From NCBI GenBank assembly GCA_004151065.3, contig NWUY0300032902.1, forward strand, positions 12,114 to 32,159: a stretch of DNA of 20,046 nucleotides, in the 5' to 3' direction. The translations under genes and the position numbers were made by a program. The notes under the pieces were generated by a model. It saw nothing but the letters and a program-made list of their open reading frames with translations, was not told where the DNA came from and did no database searches. Below, piece after piece: positions 1-7,908 of the stretch. Within the stretch, counting starts at the first letter, position 1. Each line of letters starts with the position of its first letter. This DNA comes from Larix sibirica (lineage: Eukaryota > Streptophyta > Pinopsida > Pinales > Pinaceae).

Positions 1-314
1 AAATGTTTTAACAAGTTATTCCATGTGTGATAGTAAACCACATGTGTGAATTAACACAAGATGGCGTAAATGTTGCATGGGCTTTGGATTCGACTTGGAT
101 ATGGTATCAGGTGATGCAATGTGATAAATTGATATTTCATTATTCTACATGAGCTATTTGATGCACATAGATTTCATGTGTGCATGCACAGAATCATGAT
201 TTCCAATCAATCCACGCATATGTAACGAGGTTGTATGGGGGAATGCATGCCATAAATAACACAAGTTTCCATGCAACAAGTTGAAAAATGAGTGAGACTT
301 TTTCTTGCAAAATG
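1..314 (+). repeat. Left copy of a terminal direct repeat, probably an LTR fragment
   Basis: Positions 1-280 align with 19764-20046 in the same orientation, with many substitutions and a few small indels. Shared blocks include aattaacacaagatggc, gatgcaatgtgataaat and gaggttgtatgggggaatgc. It carries no reading frame. The right copy sits downstream of a polypurine tract and a TG start, so I infer that this is the interior of the 5' LTR of a Gypsy-like element whose left end lies outside the window. Bases 281-314 continue past the end of the alignable right copy. The fragment is interrupted by the retroposed unit that begins at 315. The repeat itself is plain in the sequence; calling it an LTR is inference. 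Confidence 0.7.
304..314. repeat. Target-site duplication, left copy (11 bp)
   Basis: The sequence cttgcaaaatg occurs here and again at 1595-1605. The left copy abuts, after one base, a run of nine T (poly(A) on the minus strand). This is the arrangement left by target-primed reverse transcription of a polyadenylated RNA. Confidence 0.65.
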
Positions 315-315
315 A

Positions 316-324
316 TTTTTTTTT
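316..324 (-). other. Poly(A) tail remnant of the retroposed unit
   Basis: Nine consecutive T on the plus strand read as a 3' poly(A) on the minus strand, directly after an A/T-rich stretch (ttaatatatagtctgcttat) that could hold a polyadenylation signal. It lies one base from the left TSD. Confidence 0.55.
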
Positions 325-685
325 ATAAGCAGACTATATATTAAATATCAACAGGATGATTACATCGCGTTTCTGCCAAAACAGACTCCATACCCTTCAG
401 TTTTAATCCCCATTTATCCATGACAAAACATCCATACCCATGTTAAACAAAAATTATCCCTCTGCAACAGGGAAAACATAAAATTTGCTAGTTCTAACCC
501 ATTTTACAGACATTTGACGCAAATCCATAACTAGACTAACATGGCATACATCCTCTTCAAACAATTACTACATGACAAAATAGTAAATCATCCAACTAAA
601 CTAGAGATTCCATTATGAAACCTAGATATTAGCTTGTGCATCGCTTGGACCAGATGGCGTCGCTCCTGCAGCAAACCCACCCGTC

Positions 686-1550
686 TCAAAATTTATGGAC
701 AAAAAATTGAATTCCTAGGTGATGTGCAATAACATCAATCTTTTTTTGCATTAAGACAATATCACCATGATGCTCCTTCAATAAGTGCACCGTTACTTCA
801 TCCCCTATGTGTTTCTCCTTCTATTCCAGCAGAATCCCCTTTATGACCCAGAACATAGACACCATCCGCTCGTACAAGTTCATCCTCTCGCAAGTCGAAC
901 CAAGATTTCTAATCCATTCCTACAGTACTGTGAACTTCTCGACATGCTTCGCCACCTCTAAGTCCACCCATAATTCCCATTCTTCCTCCTCAATCTCATC
1001 CTGAATAACCTGCGTGATAGTTGCTTTGTAGAGCTGGCATCATGCGTGGCCTTGAGTTGCTCCCTATTAGTGTGTCTCTTCCCAACATTTGAACCTCCCT
1101 TCCCTTCACCACTCGGCTCCATCATTATGATGTCACCTATTGCCAAGCTTTCCAATATTGAATTGATTTCTTCATGCGGGGTATCTACGACTTCCCATCG
1201 ATAAGTAATGCATCCCCGATGCCTTCTCGCATGAAAATAGACTGTTCGCATGATAAACGCACCATTTAATTCTTATATTTCCTCACTGGATTTCCATTCC
1301 TTGGAGCTCCATTCTGTAACCATTGAAGGACATCCTTGAAGTTCCGCAATCATTTCCAGAGAACCACCCATACATTTCACCTAGATCCTCAACTTCTAAT
1401 TATTTCACATTACCTCACTAGTCTTATCCTTTTTGTGTCAGCTTGCCTTAAATATCCACGGCACAACCAATGATAATATTTTCCTTGCATCATCATGAAG
1501 CTATCTCCCTTCACGTGTTGATCGATGTACGGCACATACGTCTGCCTCAT
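686..1550 (-). pseudogene. Broken coding remnant of unknown family
   Basis: Three minus-strand segments read as one protein of about 285 codons. Segment 1 (1550-1410, 46 codons) begins MRQTYVPYIDQHVKGD and contains GKYYHWLCRGYLRQ. Segment 2 (1371-958) contains TYRWEVVDTPHEEI and SILESLAIGD, with one TAA at 1273-1275. Segment 3 (about 1030-686) contains DEIEEEEWELWVDLEVAKHV and DIVLMQKKIDVIAHHLGI, with TAG stops at 920-922 and 821-823, and ends with TGA at 686-688. At least two frameshifts separate the segments, near 1371-1410 and 1015-1045. The composition (Trp, His and Cys present, acidic cluster, few biased repeats) looks like real protein rather than chance ORF. I do not recognise the family and see no catalytic motif. 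Its place inside a poly(A)/TSD unit suggests an intronless retrocopy. Confidence 0.55.
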
Positions 1551-1594
1551 ACTCCTCCCCTATCCTATTTCCACATGTATTCGTGATTCGAGGA

Positions 1595-1605
1595 CTTGCA
1601 AAATG
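1595..1605. repeat. Target-site duplication, right copy (11 bp)
   Basis: Exact match (cttgcaaaatg) to 304-314, marking the 5' side of the minus-strand retroposed insertion. The sequence after it (tatgttgccatgagg) should be the direct continuation of the interrupted host repeat. Confidence 0.6.
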
Positions 1606-1780
1606 TATGTTGCCATGAGGGTAGGCCATAGATTCAATCACTCATGAGGTTTTGACTAAGGGGAGTGCAATAGATGTCAACTTTATTCATTAGTGACCAT
1701 TAGTCTCTCAATAGGATATAGATAGATTGATCTAACGTGGTCTTAATTGTCGTATCATGTCCCCACTGTAGAAAAAATGT
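1606..1780. other. Gene-free stretch, probably continuation of the interrupted LTR-like repeat
   Basis: No open frame or RNA gene is seen. It follows the right TSD and leads into the 55-bp tandem array. By position it should belong to the same old element as 1-314, but the matching part of the right copy lies outside the window, so this cannot be checked here. Confidence 0.3.
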
Positions 1781-2000
1781 CTATTTGAAGGGCATGTGTA
1801 TGATCATGGCACCCTTGACAGAGCCTTGATAAATTCTACTTGAAGGGCATATATATGACCATGGCACCCTTGATAGAACCATGGTGAACTCTATATGAAG
1901 TACATGTGTATGAACATGAAACTCTTGATAGAACCTTTGTAAATTCTATTTGAATGGCATGTGTATGGCCATGGCACTCTTGATAAAACATTGGTAAAAT
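1781..2000. repeat. Tandem repeat, 4 x 55 bp
   Basis: Four head-to-tail units start at 1781, 1836, 1891 and 1946, each with a ctatttgaag-like start, then ggcatgtgtatg, atggcacccttgata and aaccttggtaaatt variants. The spacing is exactly 55 bp each time and the units differ by several substitutions, so the array is old but has not changed in length. Each unit holds a near-palindromic catggccatg-type core. No coding potential is seen. Confidence 0.9.
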
Positions 2001-2458
2001 TACATTAAAAGATATGACTTATAAAAGATAGATGAGAAAAAAAATTCACAAAAAGAATAAATATTGAATTGATAAAAACATGCTCATGACAAGAATAAGT
2101 AATAAGTTAATTTAAAATAAGACATGTACATAACAAAGGAAAACAATTAGTTAAAGAGAAAATGAACAGACCCTTTGATTAAGGAGAATAAATAAAATAA
2201 AAAAATTAATTAAAGGGGTAATAAGACTAAATGCATGCACACATGTAGGAAAATAAGACTCAAGTGCACACATGCATGAACATGCAACATAAACCTTAAA
2301 AAGCTCTATAAAAGAAAGGCAAGAAGATGAGTGAGGATCATTTTTTATCTGTAAATTTTTCCTCTTATGCAATGGTTGAGAATGGTTAAAATTATAATGA
2401 TTGTAGGAGAGTTTGGCCCTTGGAAATGGTTAAGGTTGAGAGGCCTGAAAGTGGAATG
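2001..2458. other. AT-rich gene-free stretch
   Basis: I see no gene. The stretch is A-rich, with a few dispersed ATG and many stops. A TATA-like ctctataaaag at 2305-2314 is followed by purine-rich sequence and could be an old promoter, but nothing downstream supports a transcript. The final bases (gaatgctcca) are the insertion site of the following LTR element. Confidence 0.3.
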
Positions 2459-2463
2459 CTCCA
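2459..2463. repeat. Target-site duplication CTCCA, left
   Basis: CTCCA immediately precedes the TG of the 5' LTR and is repeated immediately after the CA of the 3' LTR at 5194-5198. Five base pairs is the usual TSD length for plant LTR retrotransposons. Confidence 0.85.
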
Positions 2464-2717
2464 TGTTATGAACATTAAATAGAAATAAATACAATATAAC
2501 ATTAATAATAAATAATAAATATCTATTAATTATCTAAGGGATGCATCCTTTCATGTATGGTCACCGTAAGTTCCCTAGGTTTTCTTATATATAGTTGGCA
2601 CTTTCTCATTGTAACTCATCTCATAATATTCAAATATATATTATTTTATTATCCAATCTTGGATTTCTTGTACTATTAATTTGGGAAATTCTTATGAATT
2701 GGATTCAAAACACAACA
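2464..2717 (+). repeat. 5' LTR of the small LTR element
   Basis: 254 bp, starting TGTTATGAACATTAAATAG and ending CAAAACACAACA. It aligns along its full length with 4923-5193. Relative to that copy it lacks 15 bp between two ttgtac repeats and 2 bp of a tctc run. Confidence 0.88.
2586..2593 (+). promoter_or_regulatory. TATA box in the 5' LTR
   Basis: TATATATA inside ttcttatatatagttggca. The block is kept unchanged in the 3' LTR (5045-5052) although the surrounding LTR sequence has diverged. This fits the U3 promoter of the element, with transcription expected to start about 30 bp downstream. Confidence 0.5.
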
Positions 2718-2718
2718 T

Positions 2719-2730
2719 TGGTATTAGAGT
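2719..2730 (+). other. Primer-binding site resembling initiator tRNA-Met type
   Basis: TGGTATTAGAGT starts two bases after the 5' LTR end. The common plant retrotransposon PBS, complementary to the 3' end of initiator tRNA-Met, is TGGTATCAGAGC; this copy differs at two positions, both C to T changes. Confidence 0.75.
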
Positions 2731-2934
2731 TCTCTAATTCCGGTTTATGGCCAAACATAATTATCAAAGTTTCTCTGAATTTAGGTCTTTGACCTCAGTT
2801 TGGATTTTAGCCATATAAATTTCAGAGTTTCTTTGGTAAATTGGCCTTTGACCATAATTTTTTATAGTCTTTGACCTTTACCATTTCAATTGAAGAAGAA
2901 AATAAGTTTGTTGCAAAAGCAAGTCATAGAATCA

Positions 2935-3018
2935 TGTAAAAAGAAAAGAAAAGAAAAATAAAGTAAAAAAGAAAAGAAAGAAAAAGGAAAGCGAAAAAAA
3001 TTAAAAAAATAAAAACAA
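2935..3018 (+). repeat. Purine-rich low-complexity tract
   Basis: About 80 bases are almost entirely A and G (aaaagaaaagaaaaataaag and similar), within the leader of the small LTR element. It has no coding meaning and is a likely site of length error or slippage. Confidence 0.7.
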
Positions 3019-3530
3019 CACGTAGTTTTATTTTCCAACCTCTTGTTGGACAAATCAATGAAGCATTTGTGAAAAATAATTTAATAAGCATAAAAACATA
3101 TATACACCAATTATAAAGGTGTCTATTATTAAGCGGGAAATTCTTTATCTAGCACATTATTGAAGTTAGAATATGAAGTAATATATTTGAAATCTAGAAA
3201 GGGCTTTAAATCCATATTATCAAAAGCATTACTCGTATATTGGTACTACACCATAGACTTATATTAAAGAGTATACTTTATATATGTACAAGGTGAAATA
3301 TAATATAATATTATTAAATAATAATTATTGTTTATTAAAAATAAGATTATTTAATAGTCTGTTTGGTGGAAAGTGTATTATGTTTCAAATATTGAAGTTA
3401 AATATTTGAGATTATATTCAAGAAAAAAATGGGGGGGCTTTAAAAAAAAGATGAAAAGAAGAAATAATCAAAATGGAAGAGACAAATTCTACTCATGAGA
3501 AAAAAATATTTGTTAATGTTCCATAAAAAA

Positions 3531-4773
3531 ATGCCGATGGTGATGCTCAAAGTTAATGGAAAATTTTATCAAAGTCCTATTAACATCACCATTTGTCCAT
3601 GTAATAAAGAATTTTTTTATTAATGTTGATATTGCTAATCAACTACTAGTTCTAGAAGCACACATAGAGAAGTCAAGAAGAAGAATGAAGAGAAAATAAA
3701 ATAATTAGAATTATAGATCGGTAATTATAATCTTACATTAGAATTCACTGTTGCAGTTACAGATGGCAGTATTACTAGCATAATGATGGGTTCTAATTGG
3801 CTGGAAACATTGCATACATTCACCTTCAATGCAACAAAGAAATTCATGGCGTTATTCTATAAGAAAAAAGAAAATATCAATACTTGAATCATCAATGAGA
3901 GTCCCCACATCGCAAAATATAGACGGAGAATCACCTTATAGAAGCTATGAATATCTAGAAGAAGAAGTAAAAATATGACGAAACTCCTCATGGACAAGGA
4001 CAACGAAATCATGCAAATCCAACAGAAATTAAGATGTTGAGAGTTAGAGGTCTACCAACGTCAACAAAAAATTAGAGAGATCTAGTAACAAAATGATGAC
4101 ATTAAAAACATTCACAAGTTAGAGATGACAAGGACCACTAAAATGATTTCAAACAATAATGAAGAAATCTTCTGGTTGATACATCATAACAAAACTCTAG
4201 TCACAAAAATTAGGAATTTAAACAATAGTTGAAAGATGGAGCAATCTAATGAAGATATCGAAGCGAAACAATTAGAAAAAGATAGAAGAGAATTGCTACC
4301 TAAAATATCATTATCAAGATTTCACAGAACATATCATGAAGTTAAAAGATAATGAGAAGTCGCAAGAAGAAATATTCAAGAATTCTAAAAATGATCAGAA
4401 TTCTCTCGGAAACAAGTTATAACAAATCTAGAAGGGGGCATCAAAATATTCAAGAATAAAAGTCCAAGTTGTTGAAAAATACACATTTACAAGTCGAATC
4501 TAAACCACATCTCAAGAATATGTCAATCCAATTGAAGAAAAGCATACACAAAAGTTAAAACAAGAAGACACTACAAACATGATAAGGAAAAATAACGTTA
4601 TAAAAACTCTCTATCGACATCCAAATCATAAAAGTAGATATCTTAAAATTCATGAACAACTAATGAAAAATATTGATACCAATGCAATCAAATATCATGA
4701 CATCAATTCATCATGGAAGTGCAATGTTCCAAAAAGAGTCGAATTAGGATGGACCGATTCTTTAGTGTTTTGA
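3531..4773 (+). pseudogene. Decayed ORF with aspartic-protease-like segment and coiled-coil-like region
   Basis: Several plus-strand pieces line up as one broken protein. 3531-3623 ends in ITICPCNKEFFY; after a one-base shift in a T run, 3619-3699 continues DIANQLLVLEAHIEKSRRR; 3717-3887 contains TVAVTDGSITSIMMGSNWLETL. The last piece resembles the C-terminal part of retroviral-type proteases, where a hydrophobic-hydrophobic-Gly segment is followed by x-x-Trp-Leu (ILGxxWL in Gypsy elements). The DTG/DSG active site was not found. 3975-4340 is rich in Gln, Glu, Lys and Asn with heptad-like spacing and several stops. 4579-4773 is the longest clean piece (64 codons) and ends just before the 3' LTR. 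The protease link is an inference from one short motif. Confidence 0.4.
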
Positions 4774-4909
4774 AAGTTGTGTTCAACACTCAGAAATTCA
4801 TATTGTCTCGTATCGTCAACTACGCTGGAACATAGAAAGATGCAACGATAGTTAAAAGCACATGGCATAAATCTTCTTCATCAATATGCCTGAGAACAAA
4901 GCATTTTTT

Positions 4910-4922
4910 AAGAAGAAGGAAA
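4910..4922 (+). other. Polypurine tract of the small LTR element
   Basis: AAGAAGAAGGAAA directly abuts the TG of the 3' LTR, as required for priming plus-strand DNA synthesis. Confidence 0.8.
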
Positions 4923-5193
4923 TGTTATGGACATTAAATAGCAATAAATACAATATAAGATCAATAATAAATGATAAATAGTTATTAATTATATAAGGGA
5001 CGCATCCTTTCATGGATGGTCACCATAAGTTCCTTAGATTTTCTTATATATAGTTGGCAGTTTCTCATTGTAACTGATCTCTCATAATATTCAAATATAT
5101 ATTATTTTATTATCCAATCATGGATTTCTTGTACATAGATTTATTGTACTATTCCTTCGGATAATTCTTATGAACTGGATTTGGAACACAACA
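4923..5193 (+). repeat. 3' LTR of the small LTR element
   Basis: 271 bp, TGTTATGGACATTAAATAG to GGAACACAACA, partner of 2464-2717. It keeps the 15-bp segment between ttgtac repeats that the 5' LTR has lost, and the unchanged TATATATA (5045-5052). Confidence 0.88.
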
Positions 5194-5198
5194 CTCCA
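5194..5198. repeat. Target-site duplication CTCCA, right
   Basis: Exact copy of 2459-2463, directly after the terminal CA of the 3' LTR. Without the insertion the original site would have read gaatgctccacttctaat. Confidence 0.85.
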
Positions 5199-7462
5199 CT
5201 TCTAATTGTGTTCATATTGTGCTTCTTCCATACAACCTCGTTGGAGCTCGTGGGTCCATGGGGGAGAAGAGTATTGATTGGGAGCAGGCAGGGTGGTGAA
5301 CCGGTGGACACGACGATTGACTATATGATTGGAGTTATGACAAGAGGTGGAGCACATGACGAGGACTACAACACCCCACACTGATCAATAATGCAAGATT
5401 GAGGTTAGTCTTAATTGTTGCAAATTTCTATTTGAAACAACTTTCAATTGTTGTTTAATAAAAATGAATGAAAATATTTAATGATTGTTATGAATTTTAT
5501 AAGATAACATGGATGTTTATAAGAGAAATAAAACATTTTCTTCTTATGCATCTAATTGAGTTATTTTGTAGAATTTGAAGGTCGTTACATATGGTATACA
5601 AGCTAAGTTCAAAAGCTCGGGCCTAAGGTAGGCCCACACTGCATATTTTATTGTAAATATTGTAAATAACTGTGCTCAAAGTCCATAACGTATATGTCTC
5701 GTTGTTATAAGTAATCGTGCTTTGGATTCCATACTATTATGAATATTTTGTTGTAAAAGATCATGCTTAAATTTTGAACCAGAGGCCTCTCTGCTATAAA
5801 TTAAGATTATAATTACATCCTGGTAATGTTCTGGCATATCCATGCTATCCATGCATCCATGTGTTCAAATTTGTCCATCTCTATAACCCCACATTCCATT
5901 ATTGTGGGCTTACCTTGTAGACATGGGGCATGATCCCTCTAGACTTGCATGGCTTATATATAAGGTTCATGCATACTTGACCACACTATTTGTATAGTAA
6001 ATCAATTATTAGCCACGGGCACATACTATTCTGCCCATGTGATTACAGTATGGTATGCAAGAACATGAAGGTATTTGTCTTTGTAAAAAGATATATATGA
6101 GTACACACACATTCATATAAATATATACATCCATACTCCATAAAAGAAACATCAATAATCATTCTCTCATTCTCTTTTCAACAGTAGGACTTACTTAATT
6201 ACAACTCAGTTACTTGATTATGTTTACCGGTCTCCATGAAAGTTTGATCCAAACTAATACATTCAGAATAAAGAGGTTTCCCACTCCATTTAGGGCCAAT
6301 CATGATTCTAATTAGTCACTCCCTACTAATTACATTGAATGTTTCCTTCCCTTTTCTATTTTTTTAAATCTATCGTTAGGAGGTGTTGCACATGCCAATG
6401 AAATTGTTCGGCAGATAAGATAAAAATAATAATATTTTTTCATGAACAGTATGGATTCAGAGTTCACGTTGACTGTCTAGGATTCCTATCCAAGTCTACA
6501 TGTATATATTTTTTTTTTTCAATGATTAGCTTTGATAAATCTATATCATGAGTGTAAAATAATATAAGTATTTATTTAGATAGCAAGTGGGTGTTTTTGA
6601 TGCTTAGCACATCGATTTCCCCATCCATTGTTTTTACCAGATAACTGGCAGTAAGATCCCCCACCATAACGAAGGCACGCATATTGCAAAAAGAAGAGAT
6701 ATCATAGAGTGGAGATGCGACCTACATACAATTATAAAAAGGCATTGTAAATGAGATGTTATTACATAGGAGATAATGTATCTAAATATTATCATGAGAT
6801 AAATAAATGAAAATAAAGGCAAGAAAAAGAATTCACTATATCGTGGAGAGTTCTGAATCCACACTCAGACTCTTTAAAAATAGCAAAGAAATAAACGAAT
6901 GTTGATGCTTCGGTCTCAATGATGATTTCAAATTGCAAGCCTCCTTCATAACTTGGAAGAAGGCCAAACCAAGCAAGGGAAATGTCAACGTTACTTTATT
7001 CAAGTGTTGTACATTGTAAGAGAGACCTTAACGAGGCTGAGCACCACTCAGTGTGAACTGATCAACCACCTACTGAAATCGAATTTGAATATATTTATTA
7101 CTACGTGGTGACTGTGGGTAAAGGAGAATTGAAAAGTATACATACATGCATCATTGCATGTACAACCATAACAACCAGCTCTTACGTATGTAGTAGCGTC
7201 ACGTGATCTTGATCATGAAGCCGAGCCCCTTTAAAAAAATAAAAATTCAATCAAAGTCAAAGGTGAATGGGATCCAAGGCAATGCGATAGCGCTAACCCC
7301 TTGAAATTTATACCTCCCTTCTATTCCTTACTTTTGGCTCACCAAACATTGCCCGGAATTCCACCATTGCAACCACAGAATCCACCACAACAACATTAGT
7401 TTGATGGGAGACACACGAAGGTAAACACGGTTATGCTACATATCATGGACAACCCTCAAACC
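5199..7462. other. Gene-free spacer between the two retroelements
   Basis: No convincing gene is present. 5199-5384 is a short open plus-strand stretch (contains ELVGPWGRRVLIGSRQGGEP) of higher GC than its surroundings. It could be a relic exon or element fragment but matches nothing I recognise. 5580-6130 is ordinary AT-rich sequence with many short atcc/catg words. 6509-6519 is an 11-base T run. 6634-6864 is open on the minus strand but very hydrophobic and low in complexity, so probably chance. 6880-7260 is somewhat more balanced in composition, but every frame is stopped. The same stretch recurs at 11147-13410. Confidence 0.4.
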
Positions 7463-7874
7463 TAAAGGGATGCAAGGTAATATGTTCAAACACAGAAAAG
7501 ATAAACTATGCTGAGACAAAACATGCACAATTTCATATCTGTAAGTATTCCATTTATATTCAAAATAGATCAAAATAACTGTTACAACATACTACAGCAC
7601 AACACAACTTATCAGACCTCTATTTCAAACATAAGGTATTACACAACTCAAGATTACTGCCAAACAAAAAAACAGAATAAAATTGCATATTCGCTCCTTC
7701 TAGAATTCGAACTGTACAACACATAATACTAGAGACTTCTGACCATACTTTTCAGTAAATGATTCATCTATCTCATTAATTACAGGTAGGGAGGTTGAGC
7801 TGATTAAGTCAATCACCACAATCAATGCTGTGACAATCAATGCTGTTGTTGAAATTATTTCATGTATTCCAACA
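7463..7874 (-). repeat. Copia 3' LTR (copy 1)
   Basis: About 412 bp, matching 18169-18565 along its length with much divergence; shared blocks include aatatgttcaaaca, tattccatttatattcaaaa, cttctagaattcgaact and attcatcta. On the minus strand it begins TGTTGGAATACATG. Its far end reads TTTA where the other LTR has TTCA, so the terminal CA seems mutated. It is identical to 13411-13822. Confidence 0.8.
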
Positions 7875-7883
7875 TTCTTCCTT
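7875..7883 (-). other. Copia polypurine tract (copy 1)
   Basis: On the minus strand AAGGAAGAA lies directly before the TGTTGG start of the 3' LTR, extended by gaaatt upstream. The position and composition fit a PPT. Confidence 0.65.
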
Positions 7884-7908
7884 AATTTCAACCATAAACA
7901 TTTTACAA

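Larger units (their letters stand above)
315..1594 (-). mobile_element. Retroposed transcript-like insertion with poly(A) end (processed-pseudogene-like)
   Basis: Read on the minus strand, this 1.28-kb unit has a broken coding remnant (1550 to 686), then about 360 bp resembling a 3' UTR, then ATAAAAAAAAA at 316-326. It is bracketed by an exact 11-bp direct repeat (304-314 and 1595-1605). Poly(A) plus a TSD of this length is typical of LINE-mobilised RNA. It lacks recognisable LINE ORF2 motifs, so a retrocopy of a cellular or element-derived mRNA fits better than a LINE itself. It appears to have landed inside the older LTR-like repeat. The 5' boundary is defined only by the TSD, and the poly(A) run is short, so some doubt remains. 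Confidence 0.6.
2464..5193 (+). mobile_element. Small non-autonomous LTR retrotransposon, complete but decayed
   Basis: This 2730-bp element has all structural parts in order: TSD CTCCA, 5' LTR (TGTTATG...ACAACA), a PBS resembling initiator tRNA-Met sites, about 2.2 kb of interior, a purine tract, a 3' LTR with the same TG...CA ends, and TSD CTCCA. The LTRs differ at roughly 25 positions plus two indels by my hand count, near 10 percent, so the insertion is old. I find no RT, RNase H or integrase motif in any frame. The interior carries only a decayed frame with a protease-like segment and charged, coiled-coil-like sequence. It must have relied on another element for replication. The superfamily is unassigned; the protease-like segment leans toward Ty3/Gypsy. 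Confidence 0.85.

Noticed and set aside
102-113. tggtatcaggtg as a possible primer-binding site
   Set aside because: The homologous repeat at the right end carries the same region (tggtattagatg) with homology continuing past it, so it lies inside the repeat and not after an LTR.
807-1004. Plus-strand open frame rich in Ser
   Set aside because: It is the reverse-strand shadow of the broken coding remnant at 686-1550.
2151-2372. Minus-strand open frame of 73 codons
   Set aside because: Composition is explained by A-rich plus-strand sequence, and no motif is recognised.
2595-2792. Open frame across the 5' LTR end and PBS
   Set aside because: It crosses the LTR boundary and PBS, has low-complexity hydrophobic content, and the matching 3' LTR does not keep it.
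5181-5384. A 67-codon open frame starting inside the 3' LTR
   Set aside because: Its first codons lie in the LTR, so the start is not real. Only the part after 5198 is of possible interest.
6509-6519. Eleven-T run as a second poly(A) retroposed insertion
   Set aside because: No matching target-site duplication or coding remnant was found around it.
6634-6864. Minus-strand hydrophobic open frame, membrane-protein-like
   Set aside because: It is rich in Ile, Phe and Leu as expected from AT-rich DNA; there is no family motif and no neighbouring support.
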